A DNA stretch of 64,000 bases from JAIPDZ01 sp034522175 (GCA_034522175.1 JAXHLQ010000001.1:4278001-4342000); one strand, 5' to 3'. Counted from the first letter of the stretch, positions 26,807 through 37,174 are shown. A program made the numbers and translations. The notes: a model not told the origin generated them from the sequence alone.

Positions 26807-27211
26807 ATGGAATATTTTGTATTCAAAGTAAGGGATCGATATTTTGCCATCGGGGCGCACTATGTGTACCGGATCGTCGATGATCTAATGGTCACACCGG
26901 TGCCTCTGCTCCCCGCCTGTTATGAGGGATTGAGCTACTATCGGGGCGAGTTGTTTGATGTGGTGAATGCCGACATCATTGTGGGAAAAGAGAAAGAAGC
27001 GTCGAAGAAAAGCGCATATATCATCCTTTTGAAGTGGGATCAGCATAATCTCGGGCTTATTCCAGACCACATTGTCGGGCTCAAATGGATAGACGAAGAA
27101 AACCCGCAAGAGACGGATCTGATGGTTGACGGCCTTTTAGTGAAGGTGGTTACGCCCGAAGCGGTATGGCAGTCCATCTCAGGAATGGATTATGGACCTG
27201 AAAAAATATGA
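26807..27211 (+). CDS. CheW-like adaptor
   Basis: 134 residues, a single CheW domain: EYFVFKVRDRYFAIGAHYVYRIV at the start (shown here as YFVFKVRDRYFAIG), YRGELFDVVNADIIVG in the middle. It links the chemoreceptor to CheA. It begins 10 bases after the receptor stop and overlaps cheA by 20 bases, so translation is coupled. Confidence 0.88.
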   Translation: MEYFVFKVRDRYFAIGAHYVYRIVDDLMVTPVPLLPACYEGLSYYRGELFDVVNADIIVGKEKEASKKSAYIILLKWDQHNLGLIPDHIVGLKWIDEENPQETDLMVDGLLVKVVTPEAVWQSISGMDYGPEKI

Positions 27212-28803
27212 GGAGATCTTCTCACAGGAGTCGGAGAAATATCTCGACGAACTGGACAACGCCTTGATTGAAATCGAAAAGGATCTCTTGAATCAGGCCT
27301 TGTGGGGAGACATTCATGGAAAAATTCATTCCATCAAAGGGATGGCCAGGGCCCTGAGCATGGAGCAAATATCCGGTCTCTGTCACGCCATGGAGGAGTG
27401 GTGCAAGCTGTTTCAGGAAGACCCCCACAAGTCGAGCGAAGAGAGTGTGCAGCTTCTGTTTGACGGGACCCAAATTCTGCGCACCCTGGTATCCGAAAAG
27501 GGACATATCTCCCTCCCCGATCATTTGAAACAGTACGATGCCCTGATCGATCGTTTTTCCCAGGAACCGGGGAACCCCGATGAGGTGAAGGCGGGCGAAG
27601 CAAAATCCGATGAGGTGAAACCCTCTCAGGCCAGAACGATTTACGCGCCGAAAAGAATCGGACATGTCCGCGTCGAGTATGCGTTGATTGAAGAGCTCCT
27701 GGGCTACTCACAGGAGATCATCCAACTCGAGAAGCGGCTTCCCCCTATGACCCGGGAACATGTCTCCTTGGGTGTGAAGGGGTGGGTTGACCATTATATG
27801 TCCGTATTGAAGGAGTCTCCACTTTCGGCTGACCAAGCTGAGACTGATTCCCGTCGATGATTTTGCGAGGTTGTTTCGAAAGACACTGAGAGACCTTTCC
27901 AAGAACTACGAGCGGGAGATCAATTTTGAAGTGATCGGCGGGGAGCTTCAGGTGGATATTGCCCTGATGGATCGGCTCAGGGAACCCTTTATCCATATTT
28001 TGAGAAACGCCATCGCCCACGGCATTGAACCGCCGGAGGAGAGGGAAGCGTCCGGCAAGGCACGGGAAGGAAAAATTGTGCTTGAGGCGGAACGCAGCGG
28101 GGACAGCCTTGTGCTGAAGATTACTGACGACGGCCGAGGCATGAACGGGGCGGCTATTACGGAATATCTCAAACAGAAACGTTCCATGTCGGACGAAGAC
28201 ATCTCCCGAATGTCCGAAGAGGCGTTTTACAGCACCATATTGAATCTTGATTTTTCCTCTGCGGGGCGTACGGACGAGATGGCGGGCCGTGGGGTGGGAA
28301 TGAATGTGGTGGTCCAGGCCATCGAATATCTAAACGGGTCCATGTCGATCCGTTCCCGGGCGTCACAGGGAACCCAATTTGTCATCAAACTGCCGCTTTC
28401 CCTCTCCCTCGTCTATGCGGTCACCTTTCGTTTGGACCGATTCACCCTGTCTATTCCCACAACTCACGTAGAAGGGATCAAGGGGGTGGCGACCACTGCA
28501 GGAGAAGAGATGGATGCGCCGGATCGCCTGAGGAAGCTGCTCCGCATCGAAGGGAACCGGGGAAGGGCCTCTCATGTCATCGAATTGAAATATCCAGGGT
28601 CATTGGAGGCCCCCAAGGAGACGCTTCAGTTTGCGGTGGACGCCATCATGGGGAACAGGCCCCTCATGGTCATGCCGGTGGGCGAACTCCTCGCCAAGAC
28701 ACAGCTTTTTGCGGGTGTAGGGATTATGGAAAACGGCGAAATTTCTGTTCTGCTGGACACGGAGAAAATGTTGCCCCGGCTCACTCAACTGGACGAGAAG
28801 TAG
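27192..28803 (+). CDS. cheA: CheA-type histidine kinase, frameshifted
   Basis: About 537 residues. P1 (Hpt) domain: KIHSIKGMARALSM with the phospho-His. A Pro-rich linker, then the dimer/kinase part with the N box FIHILRNAIAHGIEPPEER, G1 ITDDGRGMN, G2 GRGVGMNVVVQAIE and a CheW-like C-terminus (LVYAVTFRLDRFTLSIP). The frame breaks at about 27817-27832 (one extra or two missing bases); the restored stretch reads LTKLRLIPVDDFARLF. No P2 domain is evident and no CheY, CheB or CheR lies nearby. The gene's end overlaps convergent cobA-hemD by 19 bases. Confidence 0.88.
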
Positions 28804-30335
28804 GCCACAACGCTCCGGGTGAGGGCATCTATCGTGTAGTCTTCGGGGATCAGGCTGACGGACAGCCCTTCGCGTTCGGCAGTTTTTGCGGTAATGGGGC
28901 CGATACAGGCCACAGGTACCCGCTTCATCCATTTGAACAGGTCCTGTCTGATATCATCGAACATACCCGCAAAATTGGTTACCGTTGACGAACTGGTGAA
29001 GGTCACCATATCAACGGCCCCTTGCTCCAAAAACCCCTCCACCAATGAACGGTCCTGAACCGGCCGGGTAGTTCTGTAAACAGGGACCACGTCAACCGCC
29101 ATACCCAGGTTTTCCAGGGATCTGGGGAGCATCTCTCTCGCTTTGGCCGCCCTTGGAATCGAGATTCTGCCACTCTTGACCCCGGCCGCTTTGAAAGCCT
29201 CCACCACGGCCTTGGCCCGGTATTCCTGAGGCATCAAATCCACCTGAATGCCCATCTTCTCCCAGGCACCGGCGGTTGCGGGACCGATGGCCCCGATCTT
29301 TATTCCCTTGAGGTCCCGGATGTCCTTTCCAGCGAAATAAAGGCGGTCAAGAAAATGGTTCACACCATTGATGGAGGTAAACAGGAGCCATTGGTAGCTG
29401 TCTATTTTATGAATCGCCTGATCCACAGGTGCCCATGTTTCAGGTGGGGCGATCTCAATGGTGGGAAATTCGATGCAGTCCGCACCAAGATCGGTGAGGA
29501 AATGTAAAAACTCACTGGCCTGAGCCCGTGCCCGGGTTACCACGATCCGTTTTCCGAAAAGGGGTTTGTTTTCAAACCAGTTCAACTCCTCCCTCAGCCG
29601 AACCACGTCCCCCACCACAATGACCGCGGGGGGGCGGATCCGATGCTTTTTGGTCAGCCGGGCGATGGTGTCGAGGGTCCCGACCACGGTACGCTGATCG
29701 GTGCGGGTACCGCGCTCGATGACGGCCACCGGGGTGTCTTCATCCCGTCCGTTCTTGACCAATCGCTCCGAGATCTCGGGGAGATTGCCCACCCCCATGA
29801 GGAAGACGAGGGTCCCGGCGCCGGTTGCGAGCCGGTCCCATGCCACCGTCGATGAGCCCTTGAGCGGATCTTCATGGCCGGTAATGAAGGCCACTGTGGG
29901 GGTGTGATCCCGGTGGGTCAGGGGAATGCCGGCATAGGCGGGAACAGAAATGGCCGATGTGACCCCTGGGACCACTTCAAATGTCACACCGCTCTTGATC
30001 AATTCCTGGGCTTCTTCGCCGCCCCTTCCGAAAATGAACGGGTCGCCCCCCTTGAGCCTGACGACCACGTGACCGGCTTTGGCGTGTTCGACGATCAGGC
30101 GGTTGATGGCATCCTGATTCATGGTATGGGCGCCGCCCTTTTTCCCCACATAAATGCGCGTGGCATCCGTTCGGGCATAATCCAGAAACTCGGGGTTGGC
30201 GAGGTAATCGTAGATCAACACATCAGCCTTACGGATGCACGCTTTCCCTTTCAACGTCAGGAGCCCCGGGTCCCCGGGGCCTGCCCCCACCAAGTAAACT
30301 CTCCCTGTTTGATCGGTTTTAGGGATCATGTTCAT
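28785..30335 (-). CDS. cobA-hemD: Uroporphyrinogen-III methyltransferase/synthase fusion (CobA-HemD)
   Basis: About 516 residues. The CobA half (residues 1-260) has VYLVGAGPGDPGLLTLKG, VVRLKGGDPFIFGRGGEE and GIPLTHRDHTPTVAFITGHE; it makes precorrin-2 from uroporphyrinogen III. The HemD half (from about 265, KRIVVTRARAQAS) closes hydroxymethylbilane to uroporphyrinogen III. This fusion is common in Desulfobacterota and clostridia and feeds siroheme, cobalamin and heme synthesis. ATG 30335 follows the hemC stop by two bases. Confidence 0.93.
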   Translation of the reverse strand: MNMIPKTDQTGRVYLVGAGPGDPGLLTLKGKACIRKADVLIYDYLANPEFLDYARTDATRIYVGKKGGAHTMNQDAINRLIVEHAKAGHVVVRLKGGDPFIFGRGGEEAQELIKSGVTFEVVPGVTSAISVPAYAGIPLTHRDHTPTVAFITGHEDPLKGSSTVAWDRLATGAGTLVFLMGVGNLPEISERLVKNGRDEDTPVAVIERGTRTDQRTVVGTLDTIARLTKKHRIRPPAVIVVGDVVRLREELNWFENKPLFGKRIVVTRARAQASEFLHFLTDLGADCIEFPTIEIAPPETWAPVDQAIHKIDSYQWLLFTSINGVNHFLDRLYFAGKDIRDLKGIKIGAIGPATAGAWEKMGIQVDLMPQEYRAKAVVEAFKAAGVKSGRISIPRAAKAREMLPRSLENLGMAVDVVPVYRTTRPVQDRSLVEGFLEQGAVDMVTFTSSSTVTNFAGMFDDIRQDLFKWMKRVPVACIGPITAKTAEREGLSVSLIPEDYTIDALTRSVVAYFSSS

Positions 30336-30337
30336 CC

Positions 30338-31261
30338 TCAGTGGTTCTGATAAATGCGGGCCAATATTTTGTCTGCACCACGGGAGAGCAGCCGCTCCGC
30401 CAGGGCCGCTCCGATCTCCGCTGCCTGATCCTTTGCCCCCTTGAGGGTCTCTCTGACCATGGTGCTGCCGTCGAGTTCGGCCACCATTCCCTCTAAGACC
30501 ACCTCGTCCTTTTCGATCTTCGCAAGACCCGCAATGGGAACCTGGCACCCGCCCTCCAATCGTTTAAGTAATGCCCTTTCGGCCGTTACCTGGATCCGTG
30601 TGATAGGGTGGTCCAGAAAGTGGAGTCTTTCCATGGTCTCGTCATCATCGCGCCTCACCTCGAGCCCGAGGGCGCCCTGGCCGATGGCGGGCAGCATCTC
30701 ATCGGGTGAAAGCGTACGGGAGATCCGGGACTCAAGTCCCATTCGTTTGAGACCCGCCGCGGCCAGGATGATGGCCTGGACCTCACCGGATGTCAATTTG
30801 CCGATCCGGGTGTCCACGTTCCCCCGCATGGCAACCAGTTCCAGGTCGGGCCGCAGATGAAGCAGCTGGGACCCTCGTCTGAGGCTGCTGGTCCCCACCT
30901 GGGCGCCGGCTGGAAGGGTGTCGAGGCCCGTGCTTATCTCCGAAATAAAGGCGTCATAGGGGAGTTCCCGCTCTGGGAATGTGGCGAGGGTCAACCGATC
31001 GGGCAGTTGGGCGGGTACGTCTTTCATGCTGTGAACAGCCACATCCACGCTTCCTGTAAGGAGAGCATCTTCGATTTCTTTCACAAAAAGGCCTTTTCCA
31101 CCGATCCGGCTCAATGGGGCATCCAAAATCTTATCTCCGGTGGTTTTGATCCGGATCAGCTCCACCCGAAGATCCGGATGTCGAACTTCCAGTTTTTCCT
31201 TCACCCACCGGCTCTGTCTGAGGGCGAGCCGGCTCCCTCTCGTTCCGATTCTGAGGATCAT
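30338..31261 (-). CDS. hemC: Porphobilinogen deaminase (hydroxymethylbilane synthase)
   Basis: 307 residues. RIGTRGSRLALRQS, VAVHSMKDVP, GTSSLRRGSQLLHLRPDL and RGNVDTRIGKL are the substrate-binding motifs. The dipyrromethane cofactor Cys is in LEGGCQVPIAG. It joins four porphobilinogens. Complete. It overlaps the ispD stop by 4 bases and is followed directly by cobA-hemD: an isoprenoid-tetrapyrrole operon. Confidence 0.95.
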   Translation of the reverse strand: MILRIGTRGSRLALRQSRWVKEKLEVRHPDLRVELIRIKTTGDKILDAPLSRIGGKGLFVKEIEDALLTGSVDVAVHSMKDVPAQLPDRLTLATFPERELPYDAFISEISTGLDTLPAGAQVGTSSLRRGSQLLHLRPDLELVAMRGNVDTRIGKLTSGEVQAIILAAAGLKRMGLESRISRTLSPDEMLPAIGQGALGLEVRRDDDETMERLHFLDHPITRIQVTAERALLKRLEGGCQVPIAGLAKIEKDEVVLEGMVAELDGSTMVRETLKGAKDQAAEIGAALAERLLSRGADKILARIYQNH

Positions 31262-31978
31262 GCCGGCACCGGATCGATCCTGGATTCGATCAGCCAGCCG
31301 GCCATGTTCAGATCCATGGGCGTGGTAATTTTGATGTTCTGCTCAATGCCTGGGACCACGTGGACCGGTATACCGCAGCGTTCCAGCAGGTGGGCGTCAT
31401 CAGTGGCTTCCTCCCATCCCTCACGGACGGCACGCCGATGAGCGTTGAGGATATCTTCATAACGAAACACCTGAGGGGTTTGGACCAGCCGCATCCGATC
31501 TCTTTGGTATGTTTTTACCACCTCTTGTCGCCCATTGATCTCCTTCACGAGTTTCCTTGGCCATCAGGCCGGGTATGACGGCTCGGTGGATCCTTGCCGC
31601 CTCAATAACCCCCTTTAACAAAGCAGGGGTGATCAGGGGGCGAACCCCATCGTGGATGACGATACACCCATATTCACCGTTCGTGGCTTCGACCCCCGTT
31701 CGTACGAATCCTGACGCCGCTTGCCGCCTGCGATGACCCGCGTCACCCTTTTGAATTCAAACCGTTGGACGATTTCATTTCTACAATAGGTCACTTCCGC
31801 CCGGGAACCGCCACGATCACCCCATCCACTTCGGCGCACGCTTCAAATGCCTGAAGCGTGACCGCGAGAAGGGGTTTTCCCATCAGGGTCAGAAACTGTT
31901 TGGGCCGGTCGCACGTCATACGCACCCCGGCGCCCGCAGCGGGGATGATGGCAGCGGTTTTAGGGGGTAAGCATCCAT
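31258..31978 (-). CDS. ispD: 2-C-methyl-D-erythritol 4-phosphate cytidylyltransferase IspD, several frameshifts
   Basis: Third step of the MEP isoprenoid pathway. Pieces in different frames follow the family order: AAIIPAAGAGVRM, PKQFLTLMGKPLLAVTLQAF, VDGVIVAVP, IVIHDGVRPLITPALL and RLVQTPQVFRYEDIL, then ATDDAHLLERCGIPVHVVPG. At least four one-base shifts are needed (near 31960, 31795, 31705 and 31560). Since MEP-pathway genes are essential when they are the only route, sequence error is likelier than decay, unless a second ispD exists. Confidence 0.8.
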
Positions 31979-32054
31979 TTTCAGGTAAAAAGGGAGGTCG
32001 GATCAGGAGATATTCATGGGTCGCATCTGAAGAGAGGCCCCGTTTGAACGCACT

Positions 32055-32505
32055 TCATCCCTGGGCCACTTTTCGGGTCTGCTTTTTAAGCCGGTTGATC
32101 CGTCTGCGCAGTATATCGACTTTGTCTCTATCGTTTGCTTCCCTGGCGCGAGCCTTGTCCTCTCAGATCGAGGATTCTTTTTTTCAGTTGCTTGATGTCG
32201 GCTACGGGTTTTTTTACTCGCTTTTTCTCCTTTTCGTCTTCGTCTTCAATTTCCCAGTACCCCTTGATGAGGGCCAGCAGTTCGTCCTTCTTCATGGCGC
32301 TGACACCGGTAACCCCGGGGATCTCCATGGCCACATCCTTCAGTTCGGGCACCGTCATCTTGTCCAGGGGTTTTGCAAAAGACGGGGCTTTCTTCGGGGG
32401 CGTCTCTGCAGCCTCTGTTTGGACATCCCCGGTCTCTGCCAGGGTTAATTCTGCGGCTTTATCTGGGGTTTTGTCTGTTACGTCCTTTTTTACGTCTTCT
32501 TCCAT
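32055..32505 (-). CDS. Acidic/basic protein with Rho N-terminal-like (SAP-type) domain, frameshifted
   Basis: About 150 residues. An acidic N-terminus (EEDVKKDVTDKTPDK) precedes a Rho-N/SAP-like helical domain, KMTVPELKDVAMEIPGVTGV then KKDELLALIKGY. A basic coiled coil follows (KKRVKKPVADIKQLKKRI). A one-base loss near 32155-32166 breaks the tail; restored it reads ANDRDKVDILRRRINRLKKQ and stops at 32055. Probably binds nucleic acid; role unknown. AGGAGAAAG precedes ATG 32505. Confidence 0.65.
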
Positions 32506-32611
32506 TTGTCTTTCTCCTGTCAAAAAATATGTTTCAAAAAAATGATGGCTTCTCCTAACACAGAACCCGGGGGCAATGCAATATGCCCCATCAACAATTT
32601 ATGCGGTGCTC

Positions 32612-33365
32612 TTACCCCTTCTCCTCCGCATGCCTTTTTATAAAGGGGGTTACCAGATCAATGGGAATCGGGAAAAGCGTGGTGGAATTGCTCTCCGATG
32701 AAATCTCTCTCAAGGTCTGCAGGTACCGCAACTGAAGGGCCTCGGGATGCCGTCGGATGATTTCAGCCGCATCGGCCAGGCGGGGTGGCTGCCTGATATT
32801 CCCCTTCCGCACTGATGACCTTTGCCCGTCTTTCCCGTTCGGCCTCGGCCTGTCTCGCCATGGATCGCTGCATTTCTTCGGGAAGGTCGATGTGTTTGAC
32901 CTCCACGTTGGACACTTTAATGCCCCAGGGATCGGTCTGCGCATCCAGAATACCCTGCAACCGGGTATTGATCTTGTCTCTTTCGGCGAGCAGCTCATCC
33001 AGCTCCACCTGACCGCAGACACTCCGCAAGGTGGTCTGGGCCAGTTGGGACGTGGCGAAGAGGTAGTTTTCCACCTCTATGGTGGCATTAGTGGGATCCA
33101 TTACCCGGAAATAGATGACGGCATTGACCTTTACCGACACGTTGTCCCGGGTGATGACATCCTGGGAGGGGACGTCCATGGCCACGAGGCGGAGACTCAC
33201 CTTGACCATTTTATCGATTACCGGGATCAGAATGATCAGTCCGGGTCCCTTTGTATTGATCACACGACCGAGGCGAAAAATCACACCCCGTTCGTACTCT
33301 TTTAAGACCTTGATGGCCGAAACCAAAAAGAGCACAATCAGTACCAATGCGAGGATGTAAAACAT
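32612..33365 (-). CDS. Slipin (stomatin/SPFH-domain membrane protein), frameshifted
   Basis: About 251 residues. One N-terminal membrane helix (ALVLIVLFLVSAI) is followed by the SPFH domain: KEYERGVIFRLGRV, GPGLIILIPVIDKM, AVIYFRV, TLRSVCGQVELDELLAERD, and a coiled coil with AEAERERRAKVISAEGEYQA. One base is missing near 32781-32786; the tail then reads DAAEIIRRHPEALQLRYLQT. Slipins form oligomeric membrane scaffolds and are paired with NfeD proteases, as here (14 bases apart). Confidence 0.88.
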
Positions 33366-33378
33366 CAGTTTTCTCCTT

Positions 33379-34689
33379 TCACGAAAGCGCTTGGGTGTTT
33401 GATGCCCGTTTGACCTTTAAGACAAGTCCGTCGATCCCCATCACTTCCACCTTTTCATCCGGTTCAATCTTTTCCGTTGATACGGCCCGCCAGTATTCGC
33501 CATGGACAAATACCGTCCCTTCAGGGTTAAGGGGCTCCTTGACCACCCCCACCTCTCCGATGATGCCCTCAACGCCCCCCTTTGGTTTTCGACTGTAGGC
33601 CCGAAACGCCAGGGTGGCCACTGTCACGAAAAATCCGCCCACCAGGAGTATGGTCGGCATCATCAGCTTGAGAGAAACCCCCACATCTTCAAAGAGCATG
33701 ATGGATCCCAGGGTCAGGGCAATCAGACCCCCGATGGAGAGGATCCCGTAACTCGCCACCTTGATTTCGGCGATAAAGAAGATGATGGCAAGGGCGATGA
33801 GGATGAGGCCTGCGTAATTGACCGGCAGGGTTTGAAACGAGAAAAAGGCCAGGATCAGGGAAATGGCGCCGATGACGCCGGGGAAGATGGCCCCCGGATG
33901 AGAGAGTTCAAAGTAGAGCCCCGCCAGACCGATCATCATCAGGATGTAGGCAATATTGGGATCACTGATGGTCTTGAGCACCTGGTCCCGAAATCCGGGA
34001 CGGTAATAGGTTTTTTTCAAGCCCTTGGTCTTGAGGGTGACGGGACGGCCTGAGACATAGACCTTGCGGCCGTCCAAGGATTCGATGAGATCGTCCATGT
34101 CTTTCACCACCAGGTCCACCACATACTTCTCGTGGGCCTCGTCCGCGGTGATGGAGACGCTTTCCCGGATGGCCTTTTCCACCCATTCGCCGTTTCGGCC
34201 CTTGTCTTCCGCGATCCCCCGCCCGTATGAGGCCATGTCATTGACCACTTTTTCACTCATGGTCTTATCGATATCTTTGCCCCCGGCGGTGACCGGGTGG
34301 GCCGCCCCGATGTTGGTTCCCCGGGCCATGGCCGCCACATGCCCGGCAACGGTGATCATGACCCCGGCGGAAGCGGCCCCGGCCCCCCGGGGGCCCACGT
34401 ATACCACCACGGGCACAGGGGAATTGAGGATGGCTTTGATAATGGTCCGCATGGAGCTCGCCAGGCCCCCGGGCGTGTCCAACCGGAGGATGATCAGTTC
34501 GGCTTTCGCTTCCGCGGCTTCCTGGATGCCTCTTTCCACATAAAGCGCGGTTCCGGGATTGATGGGGCCCTCCAGCTCGATGATCCTGAGTTCATTCGGC
34601 CTTTCCGCTCCGGCCGGGTGGGGCAGCGTTAGACAGACGACAACAGTCAGGAGTAAAAAGAGGCTCAATGAGCCCCATGGCTTCGCCAT
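33379..34689 (-). CDS. NfeD-family membrane-bound serine protease (long form)
   Basis: 436 residues. Signal peptide or first helix at 8-24; a ClpP-class protease domain with LDTPGGLASSM, VYVGPRGAGAASAGVMI (nucleophile Ser) and NIGAAHPV (general base region); then four or five membrane helices (about 235-345); then an OB-fold NfeD C-terminus (GIIGEVGVVKEPLNPEGTV). The long-form NfeD partner cleaves the slipin's C-terminal region in archaeal homologs. ATG 34689 overlaps the uracil-DNA glycosylase stop region. Confidence 0.9.
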   Translation of the reverse strand: MAKPWGSLSLFLLLTVVVCLTLPHPAGAERPNELRIIELEGPINPGTALYVERGIQEAAEAKAELIILRLDTPGGLASSMRTIIKAILNSPVPVVVYVGPRGAGAASAGVMITVAGHVAAMARGTNIGAAHPVTAGGKDIDKTMSEKVVNDMASYGRGIAEDKGRNGEWVEKAIRESVSITADEAHEKYVVDLVVKDMDDLIESLDGRKVYVSGRPVTLKTKGLKKTYYRPGFRDQVLKTISDPNIAYILMMIGLAGLYFELSHPGAIFPGVIGAISLILAFFSFQTLPVNYAGLILIALAIIFFIAEIKVASYGILSIGGLIALTLGSIMLFEDVGVSLKLMMPTILLVGGFFVTVATLAFRAYSRKPKGGVEGIIGEVGVVKEPLNPEGTVFVHGEYWRAVSTEKIEPDEKVEVMGIDGLVLKVKRASNTQALS

Positions 34690-34690
34690 T

Positions 34691-35464
34691 TCACTTGACC
34701 TCCAGACCCAGTCTATCCATCACGGCCTTGATGTCTTCCCACGTGTCCCGCTTTGCAGACGGGTTTCTGAGAAGGTAGGCCGGATGATAGGTGGGCATGA
34801 CCGGGATGCCCCTGTGGTCATTCCAGCGGCCTCTTTCGGAACTGATTTTGAACGCCTTTCCGAAGAGGGATTGCGCGGCCACACGTCCCAGGGTGCAGAT
34901 GACTTCGGGTTTTATGATATCGATCTGGTGTTTCAAAAACGGCAGGCATGCCTCGATTTCATCCGGTTCCGGGTCGCGGTTTTTGGGGGGGTGACACTTG
35001 ACGATGTTACAGATATACACGGCGTCCCGGGTCAATCCCATGCCGTCTGTAATGATTTTGGTCAGGAGTTCTCCCGCCCGCCCCACAAAGGGACGACCCG
35101 CCCGGTCTTCGTCCGCACCCGGGCCTTCTCCGATGAAGATCAGCCTGGCCCCGGCATCCCCTTCACCGAAGACCATTTTGTTGCGGTTTCTGTGGAGACC
35201 ACATCGGGTGCACTCGCCGATGTGTGCTCTCAGAGCCTCCAGGGAGGAAAATTGAGGCGCGGCGGCAGTGACGCCGTCTTTTTCCGTGCGGTTTTTCATG
35301 TGTGTGATGTCTCCATTCAGATATGTCAGTGCCTTCTCGGACAGGGGCAGGGGTGCGATGCTCAGATCTCCATAGGCCCCCACAAGGGTCTGGAGGTCCG
35401 TAAAGATCTGGGAGAGTTCGTCTCTTGTGATGTCCATATCCCGGTTGATCCGATTATTGTCCAC
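34691..35464 (-). CDS. Family 4 uracil-DNA glycosylase ([4Fe-4S])
   Basis: 257 residues. CTRCGL begins the iron-sulfur Cys set, completed by CNIVKCHPP and EACLPFL. GEGPGADEDRAGRPFVG holds the active-site region, and MPTYHPAYLLRNP the DNA-contacting His motif. It removes uracil from DNA. An extra N-terminal extension of about 75 residues precedes the enzyme domain. GTG 35464 has AAGGA about 10 bases upstream; ATG 35437 is a shorter option. Confidence 0.9.
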   Translation of the reverse strand: MDNNRINRDMDITRDELSQIFTDLQTLVGAYGDLSIAPLPLSEKALTYLNGDITHMKNRTEKDGVTAAAPQFSSLEALRAHIGECTRCGLHRNRNKMVFGEGDAGARLIFIGEGPGADEDRAGRPFVGRAGELLTKIITDGMGLTRDAVYICNIVKCHPPKNRDPEPDEIEACLPFLKHQIDIIKPEVICTLGRVAAQSLFGKAFKISSERGRWNDHRGIPVMPTYHPAYLLRNPSAKRDTWEDIKAVMDRLGLEVK

Positions 35465-35508
35465 CCGATACAGTCCTTCAACCTCGAGCCGATCGTGAGC
35501 CTTTTCCC

Positions 35509-36702
35509 TTAAGCCTTCCTCAACCCCACGGCCCTGTCCAAGATTAAATGCGCCACCTCCTCTTTCGTCATGAGGTATGTTTCTTCCACGCTGCCGTCCC
35601 GGAAAATCAGCTTGGCCCGGTTGGTGTCTGTTCCAAATCCCGCATCATCCTGAGAGACATCGTTGGCCACGATCATATCGAGATGTTTGGACTGCAGCTT
35701 TTGTGTGGCGTTGGCAAGCAGATCTTCGGTCTCTGCGGCAAACCCCACAAGAATAAGCCCTGAACCGCCTTTCTGTTCGCCCAGCTCGGCCAGTATGTCC
35801 GGGGTTTTCACCAGATTTAGAGACACCTGTTCGGCGGTTTTCTTGATTTTTTGATAAGCTGGCTGATGTGGCCGGTAATCGGATACGGCTGCGGCTTTGA
35901 TAATGATATCACATCCGGACCGGTTTTCAAAAACCGCGTCCCTCATCTCCTGAGCGGTTCTGATCGGTATGACCGTCACTCCGCTGGGGCGGGGCAGGGC
36001 GGTGGGACCGCTTACGAGAACCACTTCTGCGCCGCGTATTGTCGCTGCACGGGCCAGGGCGTGGCCCATTTTGCCGGAGGACCGGTTGGTGATAAACCGG
36101 ACCGGATCGATGGGTTCGATGGTCGGCCCCGCCGTCACCAGGATTTTGAGGCCCTCAAGGTCTTTTTCAGAGAGGATGAATGCAGCCTGTTCCACGATTT
36201 TCTCGGGGTCCGGGAGGCGTCCCCGGCCCTCGGTGCCGCAGGCCAGATCTCCCTCGTCCGGCGTCATCACGTGAAGGCCTCGTTTCTCTAAGCGATCCAG
36301 GTTTTCCTGTACCGCGGGGTTCAGGAACATCTGTGAATTCATGGAGGGGCAGACGAGTATTGGGGCCGTTGCCGCAATGAGGCAGGTCGAGAGAAAATCA
36401 TCGGCGATGCCATTGGCCATTTTCCCAATGATATCCGCGGTGGCCGGAGCGACGATAACAAGGTCCGTTTCCTGCCCCCAGGTAATGTGGTCCATGGATC
36501 GCGTGCCGGGGCTGAACATCTCGTGGACGACCCGATGTCCCGAGAGGGCTTCTGAAGGTAAGGGGCTCACAAAACGGGTGGCAGCCGCGGTCATGGCCAC
36601 CTGGGTATGGGCCCCCGCTTTCATTAGTCGTCGGACCAGTTCTGCGGCCTTGTATGCGGCGATGCCGCCGCTAACGCCCACGATGATTTTTTTTTCTTTC
36701 AC
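35509..36702 (-). CDS. coaBC: Bifunctional phosphopantothenoylcysteine synthetase/decarboxylase CoaBC (Dfp)
   Basis: About 397 residues. The CoaC half has IIVGVSGGIAAYKAAEL (FMN), HITWGQETDLVIVAPATAD and KMANGIADDFLS. CPSMNSQM is the substrate clamp. The CoaB half has TAGPTIEPIDPVRFITNRSS, then GKMGHALA, KAAAVSDYRP and KKTAE. Two steps of CoA synthesis. GTG 36702 is chosen for the GGGG site just upstream; the frame is open to ATG 36756. Confidence 0.93.
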   Translation of the reverse strand: MKEKKIIVGVSGGIAAYKAAELVRRLMKAGAHTQVAMTAAATRFVSPLPSEALSGHRVVHEMFSPGTRSMDHITWGQETDLVIVAPATADIIGKMANGIADDFLSTCLIAATAPILVCPSMNSQMFLNPAVQENLDRLEKRGLHVMTPDEGDLACGTEGRGRLPDPEKIVEQAAFILSEKDLEGLKILVTAGPTIEPIDPVRFITNRSSGKMGHALARAATIRGAEVVLVSGPTALPRPSGVTVIPIRTAQEMRDAVFENRSGCDIIIKAAAVSDYRPHQPAYQKIKKTAEQVSLNLVKTPDILAELGEQKGGSGLILVGFAAETEDLLANATQKLQSKHLDMIVANDVSQDDAGFGTDTNRAKLIFRDGSVEETYLMTKEEVAHLILDRAVGLRKA

Positions 36703-36846
36703 GTCTACCCCGACATGGAGCCTGGTTCCGTCCGATGATTGATGATTATGCAGCACCTGCGTTATTGAGTGTAAAAGAAGCGGCGGTCCGTGTCAAGATT
36801 TGGCTGTTCGCTGTCCGATTGGAAACAAAGCATACGAAGGGTCTTG

Positions 36847-37174
36847 TCAGGGACGACCCCCCGGCAACTGACTCTCCAGCCCTGCGGTTTGCTCCACATC
36901 GAAAACAAAAGCGATGCCTGTCCCGGGTTCATGAAAACGGCCGGCTTCTCTTACGGCGGAAAGGACAGGCGTCTACCGATTGATCATCAACCAGGAAGAG
37001 GATTACTTCCGTGCGGATGTCCAGGCTGAGCCCGAAAAAGGTCTTGGCTTCTTTGTGCCCGGTTCCGGAGGCCGGGATGATGGTGGCGCCCGTGGCGCCC
37101 ACCGCTTTTGCGGAATCGACCACCTTGTCGGTCAGATCCGGTTTGACCATGACGATGATGCACTTGGATCCCAT
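36847..37174 (-). CDS. P-II-like signalling protein of a DUF1538 operon, frameshifted
   Basis: About 109 residues. MGSKCIIVMVKPDLTDKVVD then AVGATGATIIPASGTG match the GlnB fold start, but without the Tyr-51 T-loop of true GlnB. One or two bases are off near 36968-36976; the restored end is FHEPGTGIAFVFDVEQTAGL. Proteins like this are found next to DUF1538 membrane proteins and probably gate transport in response to a nucleotide or metabolite. Here it lies 12 bases after a DUF1538 gene. Confidence 0.8.
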
